48,143 nucleotides of DNA from Betaproteobacteria bacterium (GTDB lineage: Bacteria; Pseudomonadota; Gammaproteobacteria; Burkholderiales; SG8-41): positions 1 through 48,143 of the forward strand of contig CANJQI010000016.1 of assembly GCA_947476215.1 (NCBI GenBank). The letters run 5' to 3'. A program made the translations under genes and the position numbers. Below are positions 25,257 to 33,991 of the stretch, piece by piece. The notes under the pieces were generated by a model, which was not told the DNA's origin, searched no databases, and worked only from the letters and a program-made list of their open reading frames with translations. Within the stretch, counting starts at the first letter, position 1. Every line of letters starts with the position of its first letter.

Positions 25257-25300
25257 CCACTATATATTGTGTTCTTTGTATAAGTTTGAACTAATTCTAG
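25257..25300 (-). promoter_or_regulatory. nrdAB promoter region with paired NrdR boxes
   Basis: NrdR is the dNTP-sensing repressor of ribonucleotide reductase genes; its box is ACACWATATATWGTGT. Around CTATATATTG (25260-25269) the match is near perfect, flanked by CCA and TGT. A second, weaker copy is CTAATTCTAG (25291-25300, 7 of 10 core bases), exactly 31 bp away, about three helical turns, as in known NrdR pairs. A leftward -10 hexamer TTATAC (25283-25278) lies between them, so bound NrdR would cover the promoter. The -35 element is poor. The regulator gene is not in the window. Confidence 0.75.
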
Positions 25301-25617
25301 TAGCTAGATTTGGCGAGCGCAATAGATTTATGAATCTTTTTTGAGGTCCTAGTATTCACTTTCAAAACAGCGTGAACTACATTGTTGCGGCAGGGAAAGT
25401 TTTGCTTAAAGATTACGCAGCGCGGGCGGGGAACGGGCGCACAGCACAGCCTTCGAAATCGTCTTTGTGCGCCGCAACAAGTGGCCGCCACGAACAGAGT
25501 TACTCGATGCCAGGCAGCGTTGGAGACACCCTATGGCACCAGTGGTAAGTGCCCGAAACTCGCCGTCGCGGATAGCTTTTGCGCGCCGCACAGAAACGAA
25601 CATCCGAGGCCCCTGTT
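25301..25617. other. Gene-free stretch between ampD and the nrdA promoter
   Basis: These 317 bases separate the ampD stop from the nrdA control region. Short open frames exist on both strands, but none has a convincing ribosome site or composition. AGATT-TATG-AATCT (25325-25338) followed by T residues is a weak AT-rich hairpin. I see no tRNA, DnaA box or insertion remnant. Confidence 0.5.
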
Positions 25618-26160
25618 TCAGAGGCGCGTCAACAGCTTCCGATACCGCAACCAGTCAAAACATGGCCCGGGATCGATCTTGCGACCCGGCGCGATATCGG
25701 CGTGCCCGACGATGTCCGATATTGGGTACCGCGCCTCCAGCGCCCGCGTCAGCAAGGCGAGCTGTTGGTATTGCCGGCCCTCGAATGGCACATCGTCGGC
25801 GCCTTCCAGTTCCACGCCGACGGAGAAATCATTGCAGCGATGCCTGTCGCGCCAGACGGAAGCGCCCGCGTGCCATGCGCGCCTGGCGCAGGATACGAAC
25901 TGAATAATCGATCCGTCGCGTCGGATCAGAAAATGCGCTGACACCCTAAGACCCGCTATGTCCCGATAATAGGGGTGGGCGTCGGGGTTCAACTCGTTGG
26001 TAAAGAGATCAACAATACCCGCGCCGCCAAATTCGCCCGGCGGCAGGCTGATGTTATGAATAACCACGAGATCCACACCACTGCCTTCGGGACGATCGTC
26101 GCAATTTGGTGACGGCACAAAGCATGCCCCGCACAGAATTCCGTCCGAATCAATTTTCAT
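25618..26160 (-). CDS. ampD: 1,6-anhydro-N-acetylmuramyl-L-alanine amidase AmpD
   Basis: AmpD is a cytosolic zinc amidase that removes the stem peptide from anhydro-muropeptides during peptidoglycan recycling. The 180-residue protein has the Amidase_2 zinc ligands His35 (LVVIHNISLPPGEFGG), His153 (GHADIAPGRKIDPGPCFDW) and Asp163, with Lys161 in the active site. The short N-terminal extension and absence of a signal peptide point to AmpD rather than the periplasmic AmiD. It starts 69 bp after pilR in the same direction, a linkage common in beta-proteobacteria. No AmpR or beta-lactamase is nearby, so a resistance role is not indicated. Confidence 0.95.
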   Translation of the reverse strand: MKIDSDGILCGACFVPSPNCDDRPEGSGVDLVVIHNISLPPGEFGGAGIVDLFTNELNPDAHPYYRDIAGLRVSAHFLIRRDGSIIQFVSCARRAWHAGASVWRDRHRCNDFSVGVELEGADDVPFEGRQYQQLALLTRALEARYPISDIVGHADIAPGRKIDPGPCFDWLRYRKLLTRL

Positions 26161-26229
26161 TGGTAGTGCGACAGGCGGAAAGTGAATAGCACGGCATAAA
26201 GCTTGCGCGGTGACCCGTCCGTTGGGACG

Positions 26230-27594
26230 TCAATTGATACCCAGCCGCTCCATGCGATAGCGCATTGCGCGAAACGTGATGCCGAGAAGCTTCGCCGCCG
26301 CCGTGCGATTGTAGCGGGTCTGTTCCAGTGCCTTAAGTATGGCCATTTTCTCGACGTGATCAAGGTGCTCCTGCAGCGGCAAACCGGACAATTCGCCCGC
26401 CGCGACGGCATCGTCACACACCGCAGCCTCGCTCAGCTGTAGGTCCTCAACGTCAATTTCGTCACCCGCGCACAACGCCTGCGCACGCTCAAGAATATTT
26501 TCCAGTTCACGCACGTTGCCAGGAAACTGATAATCCTGCAATGCGGCGACCGCGCGTTCGGAAATGCCGTGAACCTTCGCTGTGTCGTGCCCGGTCGCGC
26601 TTCTGCCCAGTATCTCGCGCGCCAGGGCCGGAATATCGGCGCGCATGTCACGCAACGCCGGCATCTTGAGTTCGATCACGTTGAGGCGGTAGTACAGATC
26701 CTGCCGAAACTTGCCATCCTTTACCGCATCCGCGAGGTTATGGTGAGTTGCACTGATGACACGAACATCGGTATTTTCCTCGCTGGTCGATCCCACCTTG
26801 CGCACTCTTTTTTCCTGTATCGCGCGCAACAGCTTGACCTGCATCAGCATTGGAAGATCCGCCACCTCGTCCAAAAACAGGGTACCGCCGTTGGCGGCCT
26901 GGAAGAATCCGTTCTTGTCCTGTTCGGCGCCGGTAAACGCACCCTTCCGGTATCCGAAGAATTCACTTTCCATCAAGTTTTCGGGAATCGCGCCACAGTT
27001 GACGGGCACAAACGGCGCGCCGTTGCGCGGACCTTTCATATGCATGAGCCGCGCCGCGAGTTCCTTGCCGCTACCCGACTCCCCGCTGATATGTATCGGA
27101 GCCTGGCTGCGCGCCAGTTTGTCTATCATGCGGCGGGCCTGCTGCATGACCGGCGAATTGCCGAGCAGCAACGGCATGCCGCCGTTTCCGCCATTCTTTT
27201 CATCGGACCTGGTGGCCTGACCGCTGCGAGGAAGTTTGAGCGCCGATAGCACCATCGCACGCAGCTGATTCAGCGATACGGGTTTGGCAAGATAGTCAAA
27301 CGCACCGGCCTTGAGCGCGGCCACCGCGTTCTCGGCACTGCCATATGCGGTGATGACCGCCACCGGCGTATTCGCGTAATGACTGCTTACGTGTTCGAGC
27401 AACTGCAGGCCGTCTCCGTCCGGCAATCGCATATCCGTCAGACACAGGTCGTAGCTGCACTTCTGCATCAGCTGCGTGGCTTCAAACTCGTTGCCGGCGC
27501 AATCCGTGTCCAGCCCCATACGCTGCAGCGTCAGGCTCAGCAGTTCGCGGATGTCAGCTTCGTCGTCGACGATCAGGACCCTGCTATTCGACAT
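26230..27594 (-). CDS. pilR: Sigma-54-dependent response regulator PilR
   Basis: The 454-residue NtrC-family regulator has a receiver domain with the acidic pair in VDDEAD and phosphoacceptor Asp54 (CLTDMRLPDG). An AAA+ domain follows with Walker A GESGSGKE, the sigma-54 contact loop KGAFTGA and a Walker B LFLDEVADL. A Fis-type helix-turn-helix lies at the end (NRTAAAKLLGITFRAMRYRM). With PilS it activates pilin transcription from sigma-54 promoters. The ATG overlaps the pilS stop by one base (TAATG), so the two are co-translated. Naming rests on PilS and PP0621 synteny. Confidence 0.93.
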   Translation of the reverse strand: MSNSRVLIVDDEADIRELLSLTLQRMGLDTDCAGNEFEATQLMQKCSYDLCLTDMRLPDGDGLQLLEHVSSHYANTPVAVITAYGSAENAVAALKAGAFDYLAKPVSLNQLRAMVLSALKLPRSGQATRSDEKNGGNGGMPLLLGNSPVMQQARRMIDKLARSQAPIHISGESGSGKELAARLMHMKGPRNGAPFVPVNCGAIPENLMESEFFGYRKGAFTGAEQDKNGFFQAANGGTLFLDEVADLPMLMQVKLLRAIQEKRVRKVGSTSEENTDVRVISATHHNLADAVKDGKFRQDLYYRLNVIELKMPALRDMRADIPALAREILGRSATGHDTAKVHGISERAVAALQDYQFPGNVRELENILERAQALCAGDEIDVEDLQLSEAAVCDDAVAAGELSGLPLQEHLDHVEKMAILKALEQTRYNRTAAAKLLGITFRAMRYRMERLGIN

Positions 27595-29213
27595 TACTCG
27601 TCCCCGCCTTCATGGCACATGATCGTAAACTGGGCTCCGGCGGGCGTTTCGATGTACTCGAGGGTCGCATCGTTTGCCACGCACATTTCACGCGCCAGAT
27701 ACAACCCCAAGCCGGTGCCACTGCCAGCCGTCGTAAAAAACGGTTCGAACAACTGATTGCGTAGTGCCGCCGGCACCCCCGGGCCATCGTCTACAACGTC
27801 CAATTTTACAGCATTCCGGCTGCCGACCATGTCGACCGCGATGCGTATGCTGGCCTGATCGCGACGGCATTGTCGCAGTGCGTTTCGACAAAGATTCCAC
27901 ATCACCTGAGTCAGATGGCTGTGATCGAACGACAACTGCGGATCCGCCGACAGTTCGATTGCAAAAATCGATTCCGGAACTCTTTCGATCTGACAGAACT
28001 GCGCAGCAAACGTGCGCAGAAAACTCCCGGCCTCGAACGATTCACGGTGCGCGCGTTCGCCCCGATTGAGCTTCAGGACGTCGTTCACGACCCGGTCCAA
28101 TCTCTTAACGTTGTCATGAATGATCGCCAGCAGACGTGACACGGCACTGCTCACGACCGGCTCTTCCTGCAGCAACTCCGTGGCATGGTTAATCGCGGAC
28201 AGGGGATTGCGTATTTCATGTGCAATGTTCGCCGCGAGCCGGCCCAACGCAGCAAGCTTCATCTGCCGCGCCTGCGCCTGCACGCGTGACAGGTCTTCGA
28301 GAAAAATAACCGCGCCGACATTGCGTCGGCGGCCCACCAGCACAAAGCGCGCACTGACTTGCTCGCTGAGCACCATGACGCTCATGGGTTCAAATCCCGT
28401 CGGCAATACACGCCATTCATCAAAGCGGCGAGCCAACGGCGGCGAGTAATCCCGCAGGTTCAGTTCACGGTTGTTCGGCATGACGCCGAGCATTTTCTCG
28501 ACGCGCGCGTTGTACTGCCGGATGATTCCGTTTCCGTCGACAACCAGCACACCGTCCTGCATGTCACGTATCACCAGCTGGTTCACGTCCGCCATATTGG
28601 CGAGATCGACTTCGCGTTGCGCGGCAATTTGCTCGGTTGCGACCAGATAGTCGGCAAGCCTGTGGGCAACCCACGCGGTGGTGAAATAACCTATGCTGAG
28701 CAAACCGGCCTGCACGTACTGCGTGGTAGGCCCAAAGTGGAACAAAACCTGGACAGTCTGCTCAAGCAGCACCGCGATACTGGCGAGCGCCGCATAAAAC
28801 AATGTCAGTCGCCCGCGACTGATAAGTCCGGCCGCGGCGAGCCCGGACAACAGCAGCAGTCCCAGTCCGCTCGAAATTCCGCCACTGGCAAACATCAGCA
28901 CGACGATGATCAGAATATCGGCACTGACCTGTATGCCGAGTTGGAGATGAAAATGGTGCCGCCACGCGATCGCCAGAAAACACAGCCCGCTGAGGGTCAC
29001 GTACGCCGCGCTGACGTAGACGAACAGGTTAAGGTCGGCCGACCCAAAGGCCAGACGGTCCCCGAAAATCTGGGTGACTCCGAACAGCAACAGCGCAACG
29101 ACTATTCGGTAGCCATTGAAAAAAAACAACGAACGCCAGTATGAATCAGGCGGTTCGATGTTCTGTTCGGGTGACTTCAGGTCAATACGCAGCAGTCGCT
29201 GTAACAGGGACAT
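27594..29213 (-). CDS. pilS: Membrane sensor histidine kinase PilS
   Basis: The 539-residue kinase begins with about six hydrophobic segments in its first 200 residues (FNGYRIVVALLLFGVTQIFG onward), followed by a PAS-like cytoplasmic stretch (VIRDMQDGVLVVDGNGIIRQ). The HisKA phosphorylation helix is NIAHEIRNPLSAINHATELL. The ATPase domain shows NLCRNALRQ, DVVDDGPGVP and GSGTGLGLYLARE. This six-helix sensor plus PAS architecture is typical of PilS, which controls pilin levels through PilR. The start at 29213 has no strong ribosome site. It lies 22 bp downstream of a PP0621-family gene. Confidence 0.93.
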   Translation of the reverse strand: MSLLQRLLRIDLKSPEQNIEPPDSYWRSLFFFNGYRIVVALLLFGVTQIFGDRLAFGSADLNLFVYVSAAYVTLSGLCFLAIAWRHHFHLQLGIQVSADILIIVVLMFASGGISSGLGLLLLSGLAAAGLISRGRLTLFYAALASIAVLLEQTVQVLFHFGPTTQYVQAGLLSIGYFTTAWVAHRLADYLVATEQIAAQREVDLANMADVNQLVIRDMQDGVLVVDGNGIIRQYNARVEKMLGVMPNNRELNLRDYSPPLARRFDEWRVLPTGFEPMSVMVLSEQVSARFVLVGRRRNVGAVIFLEDLSRVQAQARQMKLAALGRLAANIAHEIRNPLSAINHATELLQEEPVVSSAVSRLLAIIHDNVKRLDRVVNDVLKLNRGERAHRESFEAGSFLRTFAAQFCQIERVPESIFAIELSADPQLSFDHSHLTQVMWNLCRNALRQCRRDQASIRIAVDMVGSRNAVKLDVVDDGPGVPAALRNQLFEPFFTTAGSGTGLGLYLAREMCVANDATLEYIETPAGAQFTIMCHEGGDE

Positions 29214-29234
29214 TCAGTAAAACCGGATGAACAA

Positions 29235-29450
29235 TCAACGGTCTCGGTGCATATGATCGTCGCTGCAGTAGATCCTGCCGTTGTCCGCCAGGCCTTCACT
29301 GCGCGGCAAGTGCACACCGCAATGCGCACAACGCACCATATCCTCGGGAACCGCCGCCGGCGGCTTTTCGCGTCGGATCGATCGCAAATATTTCCTCAGG
29401 ATCCACCAGGCCAGAAATATGACCGCTACAATCAAGACTAGCCTAGACAA
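29235..29450 (-). CDS. PP0621-family small membrane-anchored protein
   Basis: The 71-residue protein has one N-terminal membrane helix (LVLIVAVIFLAWWIL), a basic stretch, then a zinc-ribbon-like end with MVRCAHCGVHLP and IYCSDDHMHRD. This small-protein family sits immediately upstream of pilS in many beta-proteobacteria. The frame starts with TTG at 29450, preceded by GAGG at seven bases' spacing; no better ATG exists. The cysteines (CAHC and YCSDDH) could bind a metal. Function not established. Confidence 0.8.
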   Translation of the reverse strand: MSRLVLIVAVIFLAWWILRKYLRSIRREKPPAAVPEDMVRCAHCGVHLPRSEGLADNGRIYCSDDHMHRDR

Positions 29451-29625
29451 GGGTTAACCTCGCTGAGTAACATCAAACGATTCAATTATTTAATAGAATC
29501 AGGGCATTTCAGTCTGGACCAAAGATTCCGCGCTCGCCGCCCTTTTGCGGCGCGGCACGTGGCGCTATTATGGCGCGTCGAGGCGCGGTTTTGCGAGTTT
29601 TATGCAAGCAGGCAAAGGAAGTATC

Positions 29626-30594
29626 ATGAAAAGTATTCGTTATTCCCCAAGCGTCGCGTTGGCTGTGCTGATCGTATCGACAGCCTGCACGGCATCCGCG
29701 CAGGACTATCCGACCAGGACCATACGCATACTCACCGCTGCCGCGGGCGGCGGAGTCGATTTCGCGGCACGACTGATCGCACAAGGGCTTACGACAAGTT
29801 TTGGGCAACCGGTGGTGGTGGAAAACCGCGGTGGTTCCGCTCTCGTGGCCGCGGATCCGGTACTTAAGGCCGCGCCCGATGGCTATACTTTAATCTTTTA
29901 TGGCAGTGGCTTATGGCTCACGCCTTTCATGCGCGACAAGTCACCGTACGATCCAGTCCGGGATTTTGCGCCCATCTCACTGACCAACCGGTCGCCCAAC
30001 GTTCTGGTCGTTCACCCGGCGCTGCCGGTCAAGTCGGTCAAGGACCTGATCGCATTGGCAAAAGCGCGCCCAGGTGCGCTTAATTTCGCATCGAGCGGCT
30101 TGGGCGCATCGTCCCACCTGGGTGGAGAACTATTTAAGTCCATGGCGGACATCGACCTGGTGCACGTGCCATACAAAGCCAACGCTGCCGCATTGATCGA
30201 TTTATTGTCGGGACAAATTCAACTGATGTTCTCCACGACGACAGCTGCCGTGACGCATATGCAGTCGGGCCGACTAAGAGCATTGGCAGTGACTAGCGCG
30301 ATGCAATCCGCACTGGTTCCCGGCGTTCCCACAGTCGCCGCCACCGGTCTGCCCGGATATGAAGCAGCATCCATCAACGCTCTATTCGCGCCCGCAAAGG
30401 TACCAGCGGCCGCCATCAGCCGCCTGCATCAGGAGACGGTGCGCATCGTCAACATGCCGGAAGCGAAGGAGCGGCTATTTAACGCCGGCCTGGAATCGGT
30501 AGGCAGCACACCCGAGCAACTCGCCGCCACCGTAAAGTCCGAAATGAGCCGTTTGGGTAAAATTATCAAGGATGCCGGTATACGCGCCGAGTAG
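29626..30594 (+). CDS. Bug-family periplasmic substrate-binding protein (first of a tandem pair)
   Basis: The ATG at 29626 has AAGGAAG nearby and gives a signal peptide (MKSIRYSPSVALAVLIVSTA, cleavage near SAQ). Then come QDYPTRTIRILTAAAGGGVDF, VVENRGGSALVAADPVLKAAP, LNFASSGLGASSHLGGELF and VPYKANAAALIDLLSGQIQ, all Bug landmarks, for a 322-residue protein. The frame is open further upstream, but only from this ATG does a signal peptide begin correctly. A second Bug gene follows 42 bp downstream. The loop reads AAAGGGVD instead of a typical PGGGTD, so the ligand may differ from its neighbour's. Divergent from PP0621/pilS. Confidence 0.93.
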   Translation: MKSIRYSPSVALAVLIVSTACTASAQDYPTRTIRILTAAAGGGVDFAARLIAQGLTTSFGQPVVVENRGGSALVAADPVLKAAPDGYTLIFYGSGLWLTPFMRDKSPYDPVRDFAPISLTNRSPNVLVVHPALPVKSVKDLIALAKARPGALNFASSGLGASSHLGGELFKSMADIDLVHVPYKANAAALIDLLSGQIQLMFSTTTAAVTHMQSGRLRALAVTSAMQSALVPGVPTVAATGLPGYEAASINALFAPAKVPAAAISRLHQETVRIVNMPEAKERLFNAGLESVGSTPEQLAATVKSEMSRLGKIIKDAGIRAE

Positions 30595-30636
30595 CCGGCG
30601 GCGTCGACATCACCCGTGAATTCAGAACGGAACCAC

Positions 30637-31617
30637 ATGACAGTAAAGACGGGAAAAGTGCGATGGTCGTATGTATGGATAGCTTTAGCGACGTTTCCGT
30701 TAGTCGGTAATGCGCAGAACTTCCCGGCCAAATCGATACGCGTGGTCGTTCCGCTTGCCGCTGGCGGCGTAGGAGACGTGTTCGCACGGGTCGTAGCGCA
30801 AAAACTTTCGGAAAATTTCGGGCAAGCCGTGGTCATAGACAACCGGCCCGGCGCCAACAATATAGTCGGGACCGAGGCCGTCGCAAAATCGCCGCCTGAC
30901 GGGTATACGTTGCTGCTGGCCGGCACCACATTGACGATCAATCCCAGTCTCTACCCGAACCTGAGTTACGATCCGATCCGGGACTTTGCGCCACTCACGC
31001 TGGTCGCGACCACGCCGTTGATACTGGTCGTGCATCCGTCGCTGCCGGCGAAATCAGCCAAGGAACTTATTGCCCTCGCCAGAGCCCGGCCCGGCCAACT
31101 CTTTTACGGATCCGCCGGCAACGGCAGCACCTTGCATCTTGCCGGAGAAATGTTGAATACCATGGCTGGTGTAAAACTCGTGCATGTGCCGTACAAAGGC
31201 GTTACCGGCGCGCTCAGCGACTTGCTGGCGGGACAGATCTCGATCATGTTTCCCGGGGCGCCGATTGCCCTGCCCCAAGCCCAGGCCGGCAGACTGCGTG
31301 CGCTTGCAACCAGCGGAGCAAAGCGCACCGCCGCCGCGCCACAAATTCCGACACTGTCGGAAGCTGGAGTGGCCGGTTACGAAGGTTCCGTCTGGTACGG
31401 CATGCTGGCACCTGCGGGAACGCCATTAGCCGTCGTCAACCGTCTGCACTCCGAATTGATCAAAATCGTGCAATCCGCCGAAATCAGGGACCGCTGGGCA
31501 GCACTCGGCGCCGATCCTACTTACAACAACACGCCCGAGGAATACGCTGCGTATATCAAGTCCAGCCTGTTACGCTGGGGCAAGGTGGTACGGGACTCGG
31601 GCGCCAAAGCGGATTGA
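30637..31617 (+). CDS. Bug-family periplasmic substrate-binding protein (second of the pair)
   Basis: The 326-residue protein opens MTVKTGKVRWSYVWIALATF, a short signal peptide cut near GNAQ, then NFPAKSIRVVVPLAAGGVGDVF. Further landmarks are VIDNRPGANNIVGTEAVAKSPP, FYGSAGNGSTLHLAGEML and VPYKGVTGALSDLLAGQIS. The ATG at 30637 is preferred to a GTG at 30616 because the latter adds polar residues before the signal peptide. The two adjacent Bug genes are clearly different sequences, so this is an old rather than a recent duplication. An MmgE/PrpD gene converges on it. Confidence 0.92.
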   Translation: MTVKTGKVRWSYVWIALATFPLVGNAQNFPAKSIRVVVPLAAGGVGDVFARVVAQKLSENFGQAVVIDNRPGANNIVGTEAVAKSPPDGYTLLLAGTTLTINPSLYPNLSYDPIRDFAPLTLVATTPLILVVHPSLPAKSAKELIALARARPGQLFYGSAGNGSTLHLAGEMLNTMAGVKLVHVPYKGVTGALSDLLAGQISIMFPGAPIALPQAQAGRLRALATSGAKRTAAAPQIPTLSEAGVAGYEGSVWYGMLAPAGTPLAVVNRLHSELIKIVQSAEIRDRWAALGADPTYNNTPEEYAAYIKSSLLRWGKVVRDSGAKAD

Positions 31618-31729
31618 CGAATGTGCTGAAGACACGTAGGGGCTGCAGCTTGGCAATGTCGTTACGAATGCCCTGCCGTCGCCAAATCCGGCTGCAAAGT
31701 AGCCAAGATCCACTTTGTTAGGCACTCTC

Positions 31730-33079
31730 TCAGTACGCGATCTCCAGAGCGCTTACCAGCGTTGCGACGTTGTCCATGGTCTCGATCGCCTTTAACTTGC
31801 GATCCAGTTCCATCGTTGTCGCGCTGTCCAGTCGCATACCCACGAGCTCCCGAAACTTTTGCTCGATCTCGGGTTGTGTCATCAGCGGATAATTCACCTC
31901 CTGCTGAAACACGCCGCCCCCCGTGGTGCGCACCGTCATGTTGGCCTGCAGACGGTGCGCTCTTGCGGTCGGACCTTCACGCGGAACTATCCTGACTCGC
32001 GCCCTTTTCTGGAAGTCCAGGAAGCGCTGGTCCTTGCAATAGCTCAGATCATGGGCGTGCTTGAATGTGAACTCACCGTAGCATGCAGCCAGCGACAACA
32101 CCGTCTCCGTATGAATCGACGGATGGTGGTCGGTCAACCCCACCGAGCGTCCGCGCGCACCCGTGACCTCGATCTCCACAACATCCGATCCGGAAAAGTT
32201 ATGCCGTTTCATCAACTGGAAATACGCATACAGCGGCGCGAGGTTAGGCCCGCCAGTCGAATAACGTTTGTAAAGAAGGTCCTTCATCAAATACTTGCTG
32301 CCGAGATCCGTCACGACGTCGTGTCCCGCCTCCCGATTTCCCACGAAGGCATGGAAAAAGCCGTTTTCGGTCGTCAGTATCTCGCGCGGCGCATGAAAAT
32401 CGTGCCGCGCCAGCATCGCGGATTCGACTCCCGCCCGGGCCGTCCGCCCGGAATATGCCAGCGCCTTAGTCTGGTGCAGATCTTCGTGGTGCAGACTCAT
32501 CAGGGGTGCGCATCCCATGGCCGCCGCACCCAGCGCATGCTCCATCCTGTCCGCATCCAGGCCCAGCAGCAGTCCGGCCGTGACTGCGGCACCCAATGAT
32601 GCACCGGCGCTGTAATAAAACTCGGGGCGCGCTTCGTCGTGTGCGTTAAAGGTCGACTGCATGCGCGCCGCAATCTCGGCACCGAGCACAAACGCGCGCA
32701 CGAACGCCGTGCCGGACGCGTTCACGTACTGACCCACCGTCAGCACCGTCGGCACCATGGTCGCGGCAAAGTGACCGGCACCGTGCACGGACGTGGGATC
32801 GACTTCGTCAGCATGCCCGATGGAGCCGTTGGCCAAAATCGCGTTTAACAAAGGCGCGCGTAACGGGTGTCCTACCACCGTGCATTCTCCGGCACCGCCC
32901 AGTTTACGCACCATATCGACGATGGGCCTGCATGACTCCAGCGTGGATCCGGCTATCATGGCACCGACTTCATCGTACAGCACCCTGAGGGCCTCGGACC
33001 GCACGTCCGCAGGTATGTCTTCGTAACGCGTGGCGCATGCCCATTCGCAAATTCGAACCGTAGGTCCCTTGTTTTGCAT
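31730..33079 (-). CDS. MmgE/PrpD family protein
   Basis: The 449-residue protein belongs to the family of 2-methylcitrate dehydratase PrpD and cis-aconitate decarboxylase. Its N-terminal helical domain carries LLNAILANGSIGHADEVDPT followed by VHGAGHFAATMVPTVLTVG. Further typical stretches are GASLGAAVTAGLLLGLD, the H-H-E-D-L-H-Q-T-K segment, and KRYSTGGPNLAPLYA. The enzyme may dehydrate or isomerise a tricarboxylate; no metal cofactor is expected. The start at 33079 (MQNKGPTVR) is preferred because AGGGAG lies upstream; a second ATG six codons earlier exists. It stands alone, converging on the tandem Bug genes, and has no prpBC neighbours, so methylcitrate-cycle membership is not shown. Confidence 0.9.
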   Translation of the reverse strand: MQNKGPTVRICEWACATRYEDIPADVRSEALRVLYDEVGAMIAGSTLESCRPIVDMVRKLGGAGECTVVGHPLRAPLLNAILANGSIGHADEVDPTSVHGAGHFAATMVPTVLTVGQYVNASGTAFVRAFVLGAEIAARMQSTFNAHDEARPEFYYSAGASLGAAVTAGLLLGLDADRMEHALGAAAMGCAPLMSLHHEDLHQTKALAYSGRTARAGVESAMLARHDFHAPREILTTENGFFHAFVGNREAGHDVVTDLGSKYLMKDLLYKRYSTGGPNLAPLYAYFQLMKRHNFSGSDVVEIEVTGARGRSVGLTDHHPSIHTETVLSLAACYGEFTFKHAHDLSYCKDQRFLDFQKRARVRIVPREGPTARAHRLQANMTVRTTGGGVFQQEVNYPLMTQPEIEQKFRELVGMRLDSATTMELDRKLKAIETMDNVATLVSALEIAY

Positions 33080-33175
33080 CTTGCCTTGCTCCCTCATGGA
33101 TGGCCTAGCGAATAGGCAAGCAACGATGCGGAATGCGGGATCGTTGTCATTCGCGAACGCGTGCCAGAAAATACA

Positions 33176-33478
33176 CTAGAACTGGATATCGAGTTCTTTT
33201 CGAACCGGGGTCTTTCCACCGCTCGTGGGCTTCTTGTCTGCCTCGGCAATCTGTTTCAGGAACAGTTCGCGCATCCATACAGCGCCTTCCCGTCCCGCCC
33301 TTACCCCTTGTGCCTCGGTTGCACTCATAGCCGCGATGAGAGATTCAAACTGGCTGTGCAACTGCTGCTGCATCCGCTTGCGTGCGGTCGGCGGTAGCGC
33401 ACGTACTAGAGCCAACATCACCGCGATGATGCCGGCGACCTGCCCCATCAAGGTTGCCTCGTCGCGTTCGCTGTTCAT
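33176..33478 (-). CDS. Hypothetical helical protein (100 aa)
   Basis: The ATG at 33478 is preceded by TAGGAGCG, a good ribosome site. The product is mostly helical: MGQVAGIIAVMLALVRALPP is a hydrophobic segment, then MQQQLHSQFESLIAAMSATE and EGAVWMRELFLKQIAEADKK, and a charged tail. One weak membrane helix near residues 10-28 is possible. No family is recognised. It lies 96 bases before the MmgE/PrpD start in the same direction. The gap upstream up to the tRNA (33479-33700) holds only a short GCAAGC triplet repeat (about 33552-33569). Confidence 0.6.
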   Translation of the reverse strand: MNSERDEATLMGQVAGIIAVMLALVRALPPTARKRMQQQLHSQFESLIAAMSATEAQGVRAGREGAVWMRELFLKQIAEADKKPTSGGKTPVRKELDIQF

Positions 33479-33700
33479 AATACTTCGCTCCTATTTGTTC
33501 GGACCAAAGTGATCAGACCACATTCAATCAGCCAAGTTGCACCGAGCATATGCAAGCGCAAGCGCAAGCGCGATCCTCGTTTTATCCTACGGATGATAGG
33601 TTGAACCGATACTCATCCGGATGTTGCAAACGGGGCCACGCCGCGTCGGCCCTGGCGGCACTGACAACGACCAAGTCGTTCCATAACTCTTTGATTTTAA

Positions 33701-33777
33701 TGGTCGGGGTGAGAGGGTTCGAACCTCCGACTCCTGCGTCCCGAACGCAGTACTCTACCAGGCTGAGCTACACCCCG
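33701..33777 (-). tRNA. tRNA-Pro (anticodon CGG)
   Basis: Read on the leftward strand the sequence begins CGGGGTGTAGCTCAGCCTGG and ends CACCCCGACCA, with a seven-pair acceptor stem. The anticodon arm is CTGCG-TTCGGGA-CGCAG, giving anticodon CGG, which reads the proline codon CCG. The T loop GTTCGAACC is canonical and CCA is encoded in the DNA. The rest of the gap to ispB (33778-33991) shows no gene; the tRNA promoter should lie there but I could not fix it. Confidence 0.97.
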
Positions 33778-33991
33778 AATCCGAAAATGACACACCTGCG
33801 TAACACCCGATTCGCGAACGCGCCGACAATAGTTTCATTCCCGCAAAACTTGCTACCACGGCGAATCGTCGGTGATGAATTGTAACATTGACGCCGATCG
33901 CAGTCATTATCCAATTGACCCACCTTGCGGTTGCACGATCAAATTTGTGCGCGCCGCGCACGATCTGGCACACAGCGAGTTTTTGGGTGCG

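Noticed and set aside
25406-25603. A 65-codon leftward ORF between ampD and nrdA
   Set aside because: No ribosome site, composition like random GC-rich DNA, and no family resemblance.
28359-29144. Rightward 261-codon ORF opposite pilS
   Set aside because: Fully antisense to the PilS sensor domain and without recognisable features.
33552-33569. GCAAGC tandem repeat as a phase-variation tract
   Set aside because: Only three copies, outside any coding region or identifiable promoter.
33550-33885. Rightward ORF across the tRNA-Pro gene
   Set aside because: It reads the complement of a structured tRNA and has no ribosome site.
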